Of a stretch of 64,000 nt of DNA, positions 54,060-63,671 are shown one piece after another. A model generated the notes under the pieces. The model saw only the letters and a program-made list of their open reading frames with translations, was not told the origin of the DNA and did no database searches. Where the stretch lies: NCBI GenBank assembly GCA_016490735.1, contig JAEMWC010000119.1, positions 721,001-785,000 on the forward strand, written 5' to 3'. The stretch's first letter is position 1, and the number at the start of each line of letters is the position of its first letter. Position numbers and translations under genes: made by a program. This DNA comes from Pachyseris speciosa. Its lineage: Eukaryota; Cnidaria; Anthozoa; Scleractinia; Pachyseridae.

Positions 54060-54399
54060 CCAGACTTAATGAATGTCTTCCAGCCACCTGCAGGCAAGAA
54101 GGCGATCATAATGCAATTGCTAAAGTGAGAGTACCGATGGAGACCTCAACTGTGTAAGTTTCGTATCATAAATGATTGAATCGATGTTTTAACCACCAAA
54201 ATTATAGCCTATGTCACACTATCAAACAGTAAGTTCCTGCCAATCATTTCATGTCCAGCTTCAGTTTTACTCTTTGGCATAATCCACGCAGAAAAACTGT
54301 GCTAAGTGACTCATTAAATGCATTCTTTTGGCCTGTTTTCTTGAAAACTAAGCATAAAGCAGTGAAAATAATACAGGGCATTGTTTCCTTCAATAATTG
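54060..54399. other. Intron, no gene recognised
   Basis: Short frames only. Confidence 0.4.
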
Positions 54400-54486
54400 A
54401 AGGGCTGGGGACAAGGGCCTCTCACCAATGTGGCCCAGGTTCAATTCCCGGACCCGGCGTCATATATGGGTTGAGTTTGTTGTTAA

Positions 54487-54521
<35 letters not shown>

Positions 54522-54610
54522 ACTCCGGTATTCCCCTCTCCTCAAAAACCAACATTTCTAAATTCTAATTCGATCTGGAACGCACCGCCACATGTTGAAT
54601 GAGTTCTCAG
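54400..54610 (+). repeat. tRNA-derived SINE, second family copy
   Basis: The B box CCAGGTTCAATTCCCGG, GGCGTCATATATGGGTTGAG and CTCCGAGAGGTTTTTCTCTG are followed by CAAAAACCAACATTTC and a CACATGTTGAATGAGTTCTC end. The A box is damaged. It is the same family as 16312-16450. Confidence 0.7.
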
Positions 54611-56152
54611 CTCCTCAGGTGGATCATGGGTAAACAAATTACATTTTACATTTACAAGAACATCCCCCTGTATTTTGGCTGTTTTTCAATTTTGAAATTT
54701 GGCATATGGACTTCATTTCAGTTAGGAAACAATGCCCTGTATTTTTTCACTGCTTTACGCTTAGTTTTCGAGATAATAAATAAATACAGCAATAATTATT
54801 ATAGCTCCACATGAAATTTCCCTCCTCCCCCACATACAATGGCTCCAAAACTTTACTCTCCAGGACATCACATACAGTTATGTTTATGGCATATATATCT
54901 TAGTCACCAGACTGTAAGGGCCAGTTATTTAAACAAGGTTCACTCAGTGTTTAACAAAACCACAGACTAAGTCAAGTACAATCTGACCAACTGAAGGCCA
55001 CCTTTCTGTATTTAATCAAAGTCAAGAAACTGCCATTTCTTCTCAGGGATGTTCTTTTCAAATCTTTGAATCCTATATCTTGCATGATGAATTGTGTAGT
55101 GGCATTAAAACGATGATAAGAAGATATATAACACAGCCTGAAGGCCTATGCAAATACTTCCAACATTACTGGCCAATAACATCTAACATCATTGGTCCAA
55201 CATGCTGGATGAGTTTGAACACCTTGTTAGATGTTGTTGACAGTTTTTGGCTGTTGTTGTTTCAGCTACCATTTTCAACTGTCAACAACACCCAACATGG
55301 CATTTCAATGCACCCAACATATTGGCCCAACAATGTGGGATGGTGTTGGCCATTATAACCCACCAATTAATTTTTGCGCAATTTTTTGGCTATTTTGAAT
55401 CATGTGGTACAAATCATAGGAAGGATATCAGGCACTTTACTATATATAAAGCGAGAATTTTAGGCAATAAACCTTGCAAATAGAATTCTATATGTGCTAT
55501 ATTTTCACATGTGAAGAAAGCAATATGTCCAATCAGCTTCGCGTACAGCATTCTTCACATGTGAAAATATAACCAATCACTGTCCAGAGTAGAATTGCTC
55601 AGCCAATCAGAGCAAAGCACTCAAATGGCTTCTGAGAAGCGTGGGCTTCAACTCAGCACCCGCTCAAAGTTTGTGTTTCAAAAACATGGCTTCGGCTTCC
55701 CATTTTGTTCCACTGGATTTACCGTTAAATGATTTTATTGGGACACAAACGAACAAAAACAAGGGGGCGAACATTCAAGGAGTAACATTCAACATTTCTA
55801 TGAATAGTGTAAGTCAACAGAGTGCAAATTTGTTGTTGCACAGCACGAAGCGCCGCCATCACATGATTGAATCTGACAGCCGGATTAAGGACAAGTGAAA
55901 ACATTCCCCTCTTTGTATTTACAAATTCTCCCGTATGTTTCAGTTATTCTAAATAGGAAGTGATATTTAAGCTTGTGTAGCCTCTTTGTCTACTTGTTGC
56001 TGTCCTGGAAACTGGACATGATTTTTTATTACGCTCGGTCATGTAGATCAGTCTTGAATTTTTGCTGTTCTTCATGTAAGCTTATTGAATCGGGAAAAAC
56101 AAAACTGATTTCAAGTATAGGTTAATTCTCGTTATATATATATAATAAACAA
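54611..56152. other. Intron; contains a TATATTTTCACATGTGAAG inverted repeat
   Basis: TATTTTCACATGTGAAG near 55499 and its inverse near 55553 form a hairpin with CCAAT boxes after it. A frame starting MASASHFVPLDLPLND (55686-55898) follows but has no domain I can support. Confidence 0.4.
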
Positions 56153-56302
56153 ATTACAGCATAGAAAGTGCTTTGTACAGATTTTTATTCACTCGTTGCA
56201 AAACTTTGGAAAACTCACTCGTTCGCTGCGCCCACTCGTTCGTTTTCCCAAGTTTTGTAACTCGTGAATAAAAGTCCGTACATCGCACTTTCTATGCCAT
56301 AA
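56153..56302. mobile_element. Palindromic MITE, 150 bp
   Basis: GCATAGAAAGTGCTTTGTAC and TTTTTATTCACTCGTTGCAA on the left are mirrored by TTGTAACTCGTGAATAAAAG and CGCACTTTCTATGCC on the right, around a CGTTCGCTGCGCCCACTCG centre. It is a common coral palindrome type. Confidence 0.75.
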
Positions 56303-56330
56303 TCTATATATACCCCGTCCATGTCAACAG

Positions 56331-56906
56331 GCCATTTCAGAGTTGCGCAGGGAAGTGGGGTGAGTTTCAAATTTTAACAATTCGATAAATTGACACCATG
56401 ACAAAAAAGATAACATTGAAATTGGCCATTTGTTTAAGTTTGATGCTTTTAGGTTGGAAAGAGACCAAGTTATGAACTTTAAAACATAGTTCAAAATCCA
56501 TACAAACATCTCTAATTTTGAGACTGCATCCCCCAAAACCATATAAACTCTTAACAATATTTTTTAGATTTGTGACAATGGTAAAATCTCATCATGCACC
56601 TACTATTTGGTAATACGTGAGGTGAAAATCACTTTGTTTGCCCACTTATACGAATAGCACAGAAATTGTAAGAACATAAAGTGTTTATATGGTTTTGGGG
56701 GACGCAGTCTCAAAATTAGAGATGTTTAAATGTATGGATTTTGAGCTATGTTTTGAATTTCAGAATTTGTTTGCTATTCAACATAAAGCATCAATTAACA
56801 AATGGCCAATCTCAACATGATCTTTCATGTTATGGTGTCAATTTATCAATTGGTTAAAATTTGAAACTCACTCACCCTGCAGGTTCCTCACGCAACTATA
56901 AAATGG
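56331..56906. mobile_element. Foldback MITE, AGTTGCGCAGGGA family, second copy
   Basis: GGCCATTTCAGAGTTGCGCA on the left and GCAACTATAAAATGGCC on the right are inverse ends. Interior words (CCATATAAACTCTTAACA versus GTGTTTATATGG) are also inverse. It matches 12675-13173 along its length. Confidence 0.75.
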
Positions 56907-57422
56907 CCTATATTTGTACTATGATTTGTCAGTCGCAAAAAAAAAGACAAAACAAAGCCATTTTTTTTAAGTTTCTTCCATTTCAAATGACAGAATCACA
57001 ACCACAGTTTAAATAACAACCAATCAGTGCAGTTGTTGACATCATTGGCAATCATCATCAGATCACTTTTTTCAACATTTTCAAGTTTTAATCATAAAAA
57101 TTACAATTTCCTCGATTGTGATTGGTTTAAAAAACTCCTATTTTCCACTAATTCACATGCCAAGTTGTTATTGGACAGTTTGTTATCAGACAGTTCAATA
57201 AGCCAATCACATTCAAAGTCGTAGTTTAAATCAACCAATCACAACCTTTGTTTCAATCACCATACATTAAGATTGTAGTCAATTTCAGAGCGACATTAAA
57301 CAATTTGCACTTCCTTTTTCAGTCTTTTAATGCAAAATTTCCCTCCCTTTTATAACTTGGCTCTTCTTCTTTTCTTGGAAATTGTAATATTTATGATTAA
57401 TTGGTAGTAAGACTTTGTGTCA

Positions 57423-57522
57423 TCCAATTTGGTCTGTAATCATACTTGTGATAAACAAATCAGACTCCTGCTGCGGGGTCGTCAGATTTTGTTATCACTC
57501 ATATGATTACAGACCGAATTGG
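57423..57522. mobile_element. Palindromic MITE, 100 bp
   Basis: CCAATTTGGTCTGTAATCAT and ATGATTACAGACCGAATTGG are the ends; the arms pair almost to the centre (TCCTGCTGCGGGG). Non-coding. The stretch 56907-57422 shows nothing but CCAAT-rich DNA. Confidence 0.75.
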
Positions 57523-57590
57523 ACTCCACTCAGTCCTGTTACCATTACTGTGTATACAAGATGTGAAAATTAATAGGAGGGTTATAAATT

Positions 57591-57978
57591 AAATAAACCC
57601 CTTTCTGACTGGCTGGTATATCAGATGATAATGTCATTATGAGTAATGGTTTCGTAAAACATAGGCAAGTGAAAATTAGTGATAAAAAAGAACGTTTTGG
57701 TGACATTGTGACATCGTCACACCAAAAACTATTTGCATGATATTGCATATTTATAAAGTATGTTAATCTTGAGAGAACATTCTCTAACAGTTTGATTTAA
57801 TGCTTTTGAACTTGAAAATGGTGTCACAATATCACCAAAACATTGTTCTTTCTATCGCTAATTTTTACTTGTCTAGGATAATGTCCTTGGCTGATAGATT
57901 GTCCTCAAAATTTCACATTCATTTTTCGGACAATCTAGACATTATCCTCTGACACCAGCTGCCGAAATGGGTTTATTT
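57591..57978. mobile_element. Foldback MITE, 388 bp
   Basis: AAATAAACCCCTTTCTGACT and GATGATAATGTC on the left are mirrored by GACATTATCC and CGAAATGGGTTTATTT on the right. Inner words (GTTTTGGTGACATTGTGAC versus GTCACAATATCACCAAAAC) pair as well. Non-coding. Confidence 0.7.
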
Positions 57979-58198
57979 ACTTACTGAGAGCATAATTTGC
58001 ATGGGCCTTTAGGCTGTGTTATACACCTTCCAACAATGTTGGGATCATTTGCATGGGCCTTAAAAAGCATTTATTTACCTTGAAGGAACCTCCTACATAC
58101 GCATATATATGGTGGTTCATTAAGTTATTGTCTAAACTTGGACTTTGTTTAATTAACCGGCCCTTACAATTTACTGGAACAAGCAATAACTAACTCAC

Positions 58199-58681
58199 CA
58201 AATACTTGCAATGTAGTAAAAATGACAGGAGAAATTTTGTCATCCACAAAGTCAAGAACACCAACAGCTTCTCCTTCTCTCAAAATTATAGCTCCACGAG
58301 GATGAAGTTGGTTAAACATCTTAGCTTCCCTAAGTTCTGTCAAAGTTTCAAAACTAGTTTCTCCCACAGGAAGTTTAAGAAGATACTTTTGACCCTTGTG
58401 TTCAAGGAAAAGAGTTCGCACAGCAAATTGACTTGTGTTGCCGTCCACAATTTGACAAAATGAGTTTTCTAACGATTCTGTTCCCTCTGTGTTGACAGTG
58501 AACGGGCGATAGTTCAAGATACCGGATTTTTTCTTCAGTTTCTTGGCATCAGGATCGATGGAAATTATCACTTGGCCAGCATCGAGGGCCACTTCCTCTT
58601 TGTCACTGATTATTTCATTTAAGTCGTATGTTTTGAGTTTACCTGAATCCATTTCTTTAAAAAACAATCTGTAATTGTTCG
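58199..58681 (-). CDS. OTU/HEPN gene: first coding exon, 3' half
   Basis: Frame from the element border (NNYRLFFKEMDSGKLKTYDL) to donor GTGAGT (58198), phase 1 out. It contains VALDAGQVIISIDPDAKKL, FAVRTLFLEHKGQKYLLKLP and GAIILREGEAVGVLDFVDD. With the 5' half (61782-62082) the ancestral exon would be 784 nt, about 261 residues. The strand-rich pattern and GVLDF near the end loosely recall a trypsin-like fold, but no catalytic triad is visible, so if it is that fold it is probably inactive. The acceptor-like TTACAG at 58669-58674 may now be used as a splice site, removing the element and 12 codons in frame. Confidence 0.65.
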
Positions 58682-58703
58682 CGGACGTACGAAAGCCGAG
58701 GAG

Positions 58704-59054
58704 GGACTTCAGACTTCAGACTTCAGACTTCAGACTTCAGACTTCAGACTTCAGACTTCAGACTTCAGACTTCAGACTTCGGACTTCAGAGTTCGGACTT
58801 CAGACTTCAGACTTCAGACTTCAGACTTCAGACTTCAGACTTCAGAGTTCGGACTTCAGACTTCAGACTTCAGACTTCAGACTTCAGACTTCAGACTTCA
58901 GACTTCAGACTTCAGACTTCAGACTTCAGACTTCAGAGTTCGGACTTCAGACTTCAGACTTCAGACTTCAGACTTCAGACTTCAGACTTCAGACTTCAGA
59001 GTTCGGACTTCAGACTTCAGACTTCAGACTTCAGACTTCAGACTTCAGACTTCA

Positions 59055-59119
<65 letters not shown>

Positions 59120-59130
59120 ATTCGGATTTC
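58704..59130 (+). repeat. (CTTCAGA)n minisatellite, left arm
   Basis: About 60 heptamer units. GAGTTCGG variants recur every few units, and the last ones change to CTTCGGA. Because 7 is not a multiple of 3 and the unit has no stop, all three frames encode the same heptad DFRLQTS, so long frames here are artefacts. Confidence 0.95.
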
Positions 59131-59339
59131 GGAATTCGGGATTGGGATTTCCGACTTTGGATATGGCTTAGTATATCAGGCTGTTTAGATGGCTGAGATA
59201 AACTAAAACTGTATGGATTTTGTTTGCATGGCTGTGCAGATGGCTTCTCACGGCGTATACTGTGCCTAAAAAATAGGTTCAACCAATAACAACCCGAACC
59301 CGAATATTGGTGTTGATTTTTTCTAAGCAATGTCCAGCA

Positions 59340-59985
59340 GATAGGTGGAGTACCTAGGGTGGCTCGCATTGATAAGGGAATGGAAAACATGTGGGTTTCC
59401 ACCATCCAGAGGCTATTAAGGTATAATGACGGTGATGATTTAGCAGGCGATAACAGGATTGTTCAAGGAAGTAGTGCCAACCAAAGAATAGAAGCCTACT
59501 GGTCAAAGTTAAGGCAAGGTGGAGGCGGCTGCTGGATGAACTTGTTTAAGGATTTTAGAGATTCTGGTGTCTTTTTAGATGTTGACCCGTTGCTTAAAGA
59601 ATGCTTAAAGTTTTGTTTATGCCTAACTCCGCTCTGTTGCAAAATTGTGGAATATCAAGACACTAAGAGTTGACAAAAACGCAGATGCTCTTGGAGGAAA
59701 GCCAGACGTAATGTACTTTGTGCCTGAAGTATATTCGACCCACAGTTATCTCGTTGATGTCCACCACTGAAGAAGTTGTGGAAGCTTGTAAAACTCTTGT
59801 TCGGGGCACAATCCAGAGATTACTCGCGGGAGTTTGAGGAGCTCGTGGGGTATATAGTCCCCAACCACCGAGTACCACAAAACCCAGAAGAAAGGTTAAT
59901 GCTTTTTATAGAAATAACAGATAATTTGAAACGATTAGGATTTGGACGCTGCAGGCCTGTCCACAGCACCCATTATCAAGTATAG
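59340..59985 (+). pseudogene. Retroviral-integrase-like DDE core, decayed
   Basis: The frame 59359-59673 reads RVARIDKGMENMWVSTIQRL, ANQRIEAYWSKLRQGGGG and CWMNLFKDFRDSGVFLDVDP. A frameshift and a stop then interrupt GGKPDVMYFVPEVYSTHSYL and a later REFEELVGYIVPNHRVPQNP tail. The DKG.EN segment with Asp and the NQRIEAYW segment with Glu, 39 residues apart, match the last two acidic residues of an integrase-type core found in many uncharacterised metazoan proteins with this RIEA-W signature. The first Asp region is not legible. It sits between the foldback arms, so it may be the remains of the family's own transposase, or a passenger. Confidence 0.7.
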
Positions 59986-59989
59986 CCTA

Positions 59990-61495
59990 ATGATTGCTTT
60001 CAAAATATTTAAGGCATCTGGAATGTTCGGCTGCAGCACGTTGAGATTCCTTGTTGTCACGTTGTAAAGTTACATATACAGCTATTAGTTGTGGTCGGAA
60101 ACATGTCAACATCATATTGCTTTTAGTATGTTTGTTTGCGTTTCACAAAATAACGTCTTTGAATCGCTGAATTGAAATAAAATTTTATTCAAATGAACTT
60201 GGACATCCTTCGAATAATATTTGTACACGCCCGCTAATGGTCAGCGTGCCACTCAGTTCAGTTCTTACACTTTGTGCCGACTTTTTTATCCTCATTGAAC
60301 AGGAACACACAACTAATTTTTGATGTCATCGAACAATCTTGTCATATCTGTAGGCAGTATGGCACTTGTAGAGGTGACGTCACGCAAGTGCGCCAAGCAT
60401 CTCATGATTTTTCCATGCACCTCTTGTTTGCGTCACTACTTCGAGGTTTACCCTAGGAAAGCGTTAAAAAATAGTTTTAATTAGCCCACATAGCATTGAT
60501 CACTCCCTTAACTGAGACCCTTGTAAGAAAACATGAAACAAACCAAAACTGTATGCAACAAAACTAGCGCATGATTTTAGTTATTTCATTTTCTAAGGAA
60601 CAGAATGGACTATCTCTTCACCTTATTACTTAAAAACACCTGTACAACATGTGAGAAATAACAGGTATGGAATGTATACAAATCAGTAGCCGACTGCAGG
60701 TGTACATGGTTACTATGTTGGAGTCACAAGTAAATTCCGGTTTTCAGTCACTATTTTCTTGTTGGAATGCTACCTCTAATTTTGGGTCAAAGAAGACACA
60801 AGACATCCTTGCGGGAGGATTTCCCTGTAAAATCTTTACAGAGATATTCAGATAGATATTCAGAACAGGTTTAAGTATGAAGAAATATTTGGTTTATCGA
60901 CAGAATTTATAGGTGAGGGTACCATCCGTAAAGAGATTCTAGTGCTGAAGTTTTCGTCCTTCGAATTCGCTCTTCCGAAGGGCTAACGCTTGACTGGAAC
61001 TGACAGCAGGGCAATTTCACATTGATTTCACAAGGCTATTGCGTGACACTTTAATACGCCGTGCAAAAGTGTCATGATTCAACCTTTTTCCCGTAGAACT
61101 AATATTATTCCTTGGTTTGCTTTCAATCTTTTTTTTTGTTTTCAAAACTGAGTCGTTTTTATTATTGTCCTTTATTCTCTTGCTTTCCCTTTTTTAAACT
61201 CCTTATCGATAGTCTGAATTCAGTTGCACAGCCTATATGAAAGTAAATTGTCGTTCATCTCAGTCTCTGATGAATTGTTTTATATTAGAAGCTTGTCTCA
61301 CTCATGAGTACGAAGCGGCTCCAGCTTTGGTCATCGCGTCGCCGTGTATTTCATTTCATGTTACTTTGTGCATAATAAGCTTAACAGATCCCCAATCCCT
61401 TTCCAAAATATCCCCACACTAGAAATAAATAGACGGGGGAAAGTTATTGAAGTCAGCTTACCTCCTCATCCATTTCCAAAAGTCTGAAATTATGG
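59990..61495. other. Interior of the foldback element, nothing recognised
   Basis: AT-rich with short frames only (for example 60274-60456, 60667-60855). No further transposase segment was found. Confidence 0.45.
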
Positions 61496-61547
61496 CTGAT
61501 ATATTAAATATCCACAGTCGGAAATCCCAAACCCAAATTCCGAAATC

Positions 61548-61765
61548 CGAAGTCTGAAGTCTGAAGTCTGAAGTCTGAAGTCTGAAGTCTGAAGTCTGAA
61601 GTCTGAAGTCTGAAGTCTGAAGTCCGAACTCTGAAGTCTGAAGTCTGAAGTCTGAAGTCTGAAGTCTGAAGTCTGAAGTCTGAAGTCCGAACTCTGAAGT
61701 CTGAAGTCTGAAGTCTGAAGTCTGAAGTCTGAAGTCTGAAGTCTGAAGTCTGAAGTCTGAAGTCC
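61548..61765 (-). repeat. (CTTCAGA)n minisatellite, right arm
   Basis: About 30 heptamer units on the minus strand with the same GAGTTCGG variants as the left arm. The long minus frames 61458-61808 and 61504-62355 run through it only because the unit has no stop. Confidence 0.95.
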
Positions 61766-61781
61766 CTCCTCGGCTTTCGTA

Positions 61782-62082
61782 CGGACGAGTGGGAAAATTT
61801 GCACCCACTCTTCAGGTCGCCGGACAAGTCCTTCTTCGATAGAATATTCTTACTTGTAATTAAAAACACTTTTCTGTGGACCTCTTTGTACCGTAGCAAA
61901 CCTCTAACCACGCTTCCAGAACAAACCCCTTCGTAACTTCCAGAGGACACACGCTTTCCAACGAGACACACTCCTAGCACGTCTTTTTGTTCTTCTCTCT
62001 TAAGCTGTCTCTCCGACCTGAATTTGACTGGTTCAGAAACCTTGCTCAGAGGTGGTAATACTCCATCATCACGATCCGCCAT
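61782..62082 (-). CDS. OTU/HEPN gene: first coding exon, 5' half with start codon
   Basis: The ATG at 62082 sits in CAAGATGGCGGA, a common metazoan start context that also resembles a YY1 site. It reads MADRDDGVLPPLSKVSEPVK, FRSERQLKREEQKDVLGV, GSYEGVCSGSVVRGLLRY and VFLITSKNILSKKDLSGDLK before meeting the foldback element at 61781. The chain continues in frame at 58681 once the element and one duplication copy are ignored. A longer upstream frame exists (to 62355) but runs through a repeat, so I chose the MADRDD start. Family not recognised; the LITSKNIL stretch aligns only loosely with the His region of trypsin-like proteins. Confidence 0.65.
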
Positions 62083-62129
62083 CTTGGATTGTGTGGTGCA
62101 CCTATGCGAGGTTGGACGAGCATAAATTC

Positions 62130-63056
62130 TTCCAGGTGATCTGGGGCGTTTTCCATTTACCAAGAAATTCCGGAAATTCCGGTTGGGATGTAAATGGAAC
62201 ACATGTTTTTGGTTCGTTCCAATGGAAAATTTCCGAAATAAACGGAACTTCCGAAAAGGTAGTCCTGTTTTCCCGTTGGAAACTTTCCGATGGAAAATGC
62301 GTGTTCCATTTACGAGTTTCACAAGGTTTACCAGTTCCAGGTCTTTCACGGCCATATCTTTGGTAAGATGGCGGCTCCTTCTTCGGTCACCTCGAATAGT
62401 TTTATACGAATGCCCCGTGTGTCATGGACTAGCACCCGATCTCCAAACGTTAATGAATCACAATTGTGTGATGTATACCAATGGTAAGCAGAATTTATTG
62501 AAGAAAACATTAAAGTTTGCCCGAGGGTTCTTTGAGTAAGCTTATTCCGATTGTTTCCCGCATAATACTTTGCATATGAAATTAAACAATGTCTTTCGTT
62601 ATTTTCGTTTCACAGTAGGCATTTTAAGTGCGGCTTTGCTATAGAACCAATAAGAGTATCACTGAGGAATCTTCCAGTGGCTTCATTTTCCGTGCACTAA
62701 GCTTCAAGGGTCCGCCTCGAGTCGCCCTGAAGTGGCTTGTAATATTCATCGATGAAATATCGTGGCAATATATTTTTGAAAAACCCTTCGTTTCGGCGAT
62801 GATCGCACCTCATATAAGCTGCAATCGATGCGAGGATAGGAGTGTCATCATCGTCTCAATTTAAAAGACTTTCTACATAGACAACTCTAAAGTTTCGTTT
62901 AAGACATCTTTGTTACTACTTGGAAGTTTAGCGGGAAAGTGTGGAGCCTGGGAATGAATGGAACGTTTGTCAAATGGAACACGTTCTTCACCGATGGTCA
63001 TTTCCCATCGAAATTTCCGGAATGTTTTGGTAAATGTTAAACGCCCCAGGTGACGT
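62130..63056. repeat. Foldback repeat with CCAGGTGA/TCACCTGG-type ends
   Basis: CCAGGTGATCTGGGGCGTTT near 62133 is mirrored by AAACGCCCCAGGTGA near 63040. The arms are rich in TTTCCGG/CCGGAAA words and GTAAATGGAACAC. It resembles 4740-4890 and 6090-6320. It lies just upstream of the OTU/HEPN start and may carry its promoter. Confidence 0.55.
62362..62483 (+). CDS. Possible short first exon, MAAPSSVTS
   Basis: An ATG in AAGATGGCGGCT opens MAAPSSVTSNSFIRMPRVSW and runs about 40 codons to a GTAAGC donor near 62484, on the strand opposite the OTU/HEPN gene. The start context and donor are good, but I see no second exon and it lies inside a foldback repeat. It could be a bidirectional first exon or chance. 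Confidence 0.25.
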
Positions 63057-63061
63057 AATTC

Positions 63062-63115
<54 letters not shown>

Positions 63116-63137
63116 GAATGTTATTTTCGAATTCAAC

Positions 63138-63230
63138 ATGGCATCGGCGGGCGAGGTTAGACCTCGGTGGTTCTTTTTGAATGTTTACTCTCCACATTCA
63201 GTAACAGTTAATGTGGGAGACACGGAATGA
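63138..63230 (+). CDS. Small ORF MASAGEVRPRW, 30 codons
   Basis: The ATG in AACATGGCATCG opens a 30-residue frame ending at TGA (63228-63230). The context is good, but the peptide has no recognisable feature. It may be an upstream ORF of the zinc-finger gene or chance. Confidence 0.2.
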   Translation: MASAGEVRPRWFFLNVYSPHSVTVNVGDTE

Positions 63231-63671
63231 TCTGTTGAGTTTTTGCGATGGAAATACTGCAGGAAATTTGGAGTCAAAGAGTTGGATGCGTTGGGTCTTT
63301 GGTGTTGTTGAAAATCTCATCTGATAGGACCGACATGCTGTTGAACTGTAAGCATAAATCTGTACAGTTTTATTTGGTTATTTTGGCTTCCAGTCTTTCA
63401 ACTGGATTTGTTTGCTTTTGTTTGATTATTAAAGCTACTTTTTGCAAAATAATGTGTGGATTCTGTCTTTAGCTAAGCTTATTTTAACTCCCGACTACCA
63501 CGATCGATGGCTAAACTTCATGTAGTCGAATAAAAACGCGGGTGTCACGGTTTTGGCGGGGTTTTGGGACGCCAGCGTGTCACCAATGTTGCCAGGTTAG
63601 GACTTTAAATTTACGTAATTTGTGTTTTTCCTCTTTAGTCGGTGATTTTTTTGTCAGTTTTCGGCATTTCA

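Larger units (their letters stand above)
58688..61781. mobile_element. Foldback-like element with (CTTCAGA)n arms, 3,094 bp
   Basis: Ends TACGAAAGCCGAGGAGGG and the inverse CCCTCCTCGGCTTTCGTA are perfect and flanked by CGGACG on both sides (58682-58687 and 61782-61787), a 6-bp target duplication. Each arm continues inward as a 7-bp minisatellite and then a shared GGATTTCCGACT(T/G)TGGATAT segment. The arms are about 460 and 280 bp. The middle (59170-61490) holds an integrase-like pseudogene and otherwise unrecognised DNA. Long inverted repeats built of short tandem repeats are the defining structure of Drosophila Foldback elements; this one is analogous, relationship unknown. It lies inside the coding sequence of the OTU/HEPN gene. 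Confidence 0.85.

Noticed and set aside
55641..55898. 85-codon frame starting MASASHFVPLD as a recombinase-related gene
   Set aside because: Vague resemblance only; no motif strong enough to support it.
58675..59196. 173-codon frame of DFRLQTS heptads as a repeat protein
   Set aside because: A 7-bp unit without stops is open in all three frames and gives the same heptad in each; this is a consequence of the minisatellite.
61458..62355. Long minus frames through the second CTTCAGA array as a 283-residue gene
   Set aside because: The upstream part is a foldback repeat and the downstream part is minisatellite; only the MADRDD segment to 61782 looks like genuine coding sequence.
62290..62539. 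CPVC..H..C zinc-finger-like frame
   Set aside because: A single degenerate match in a frame competing with the MAAPSSVTS frame, inside a foldback repeat; spacing does not fit a standard finger.
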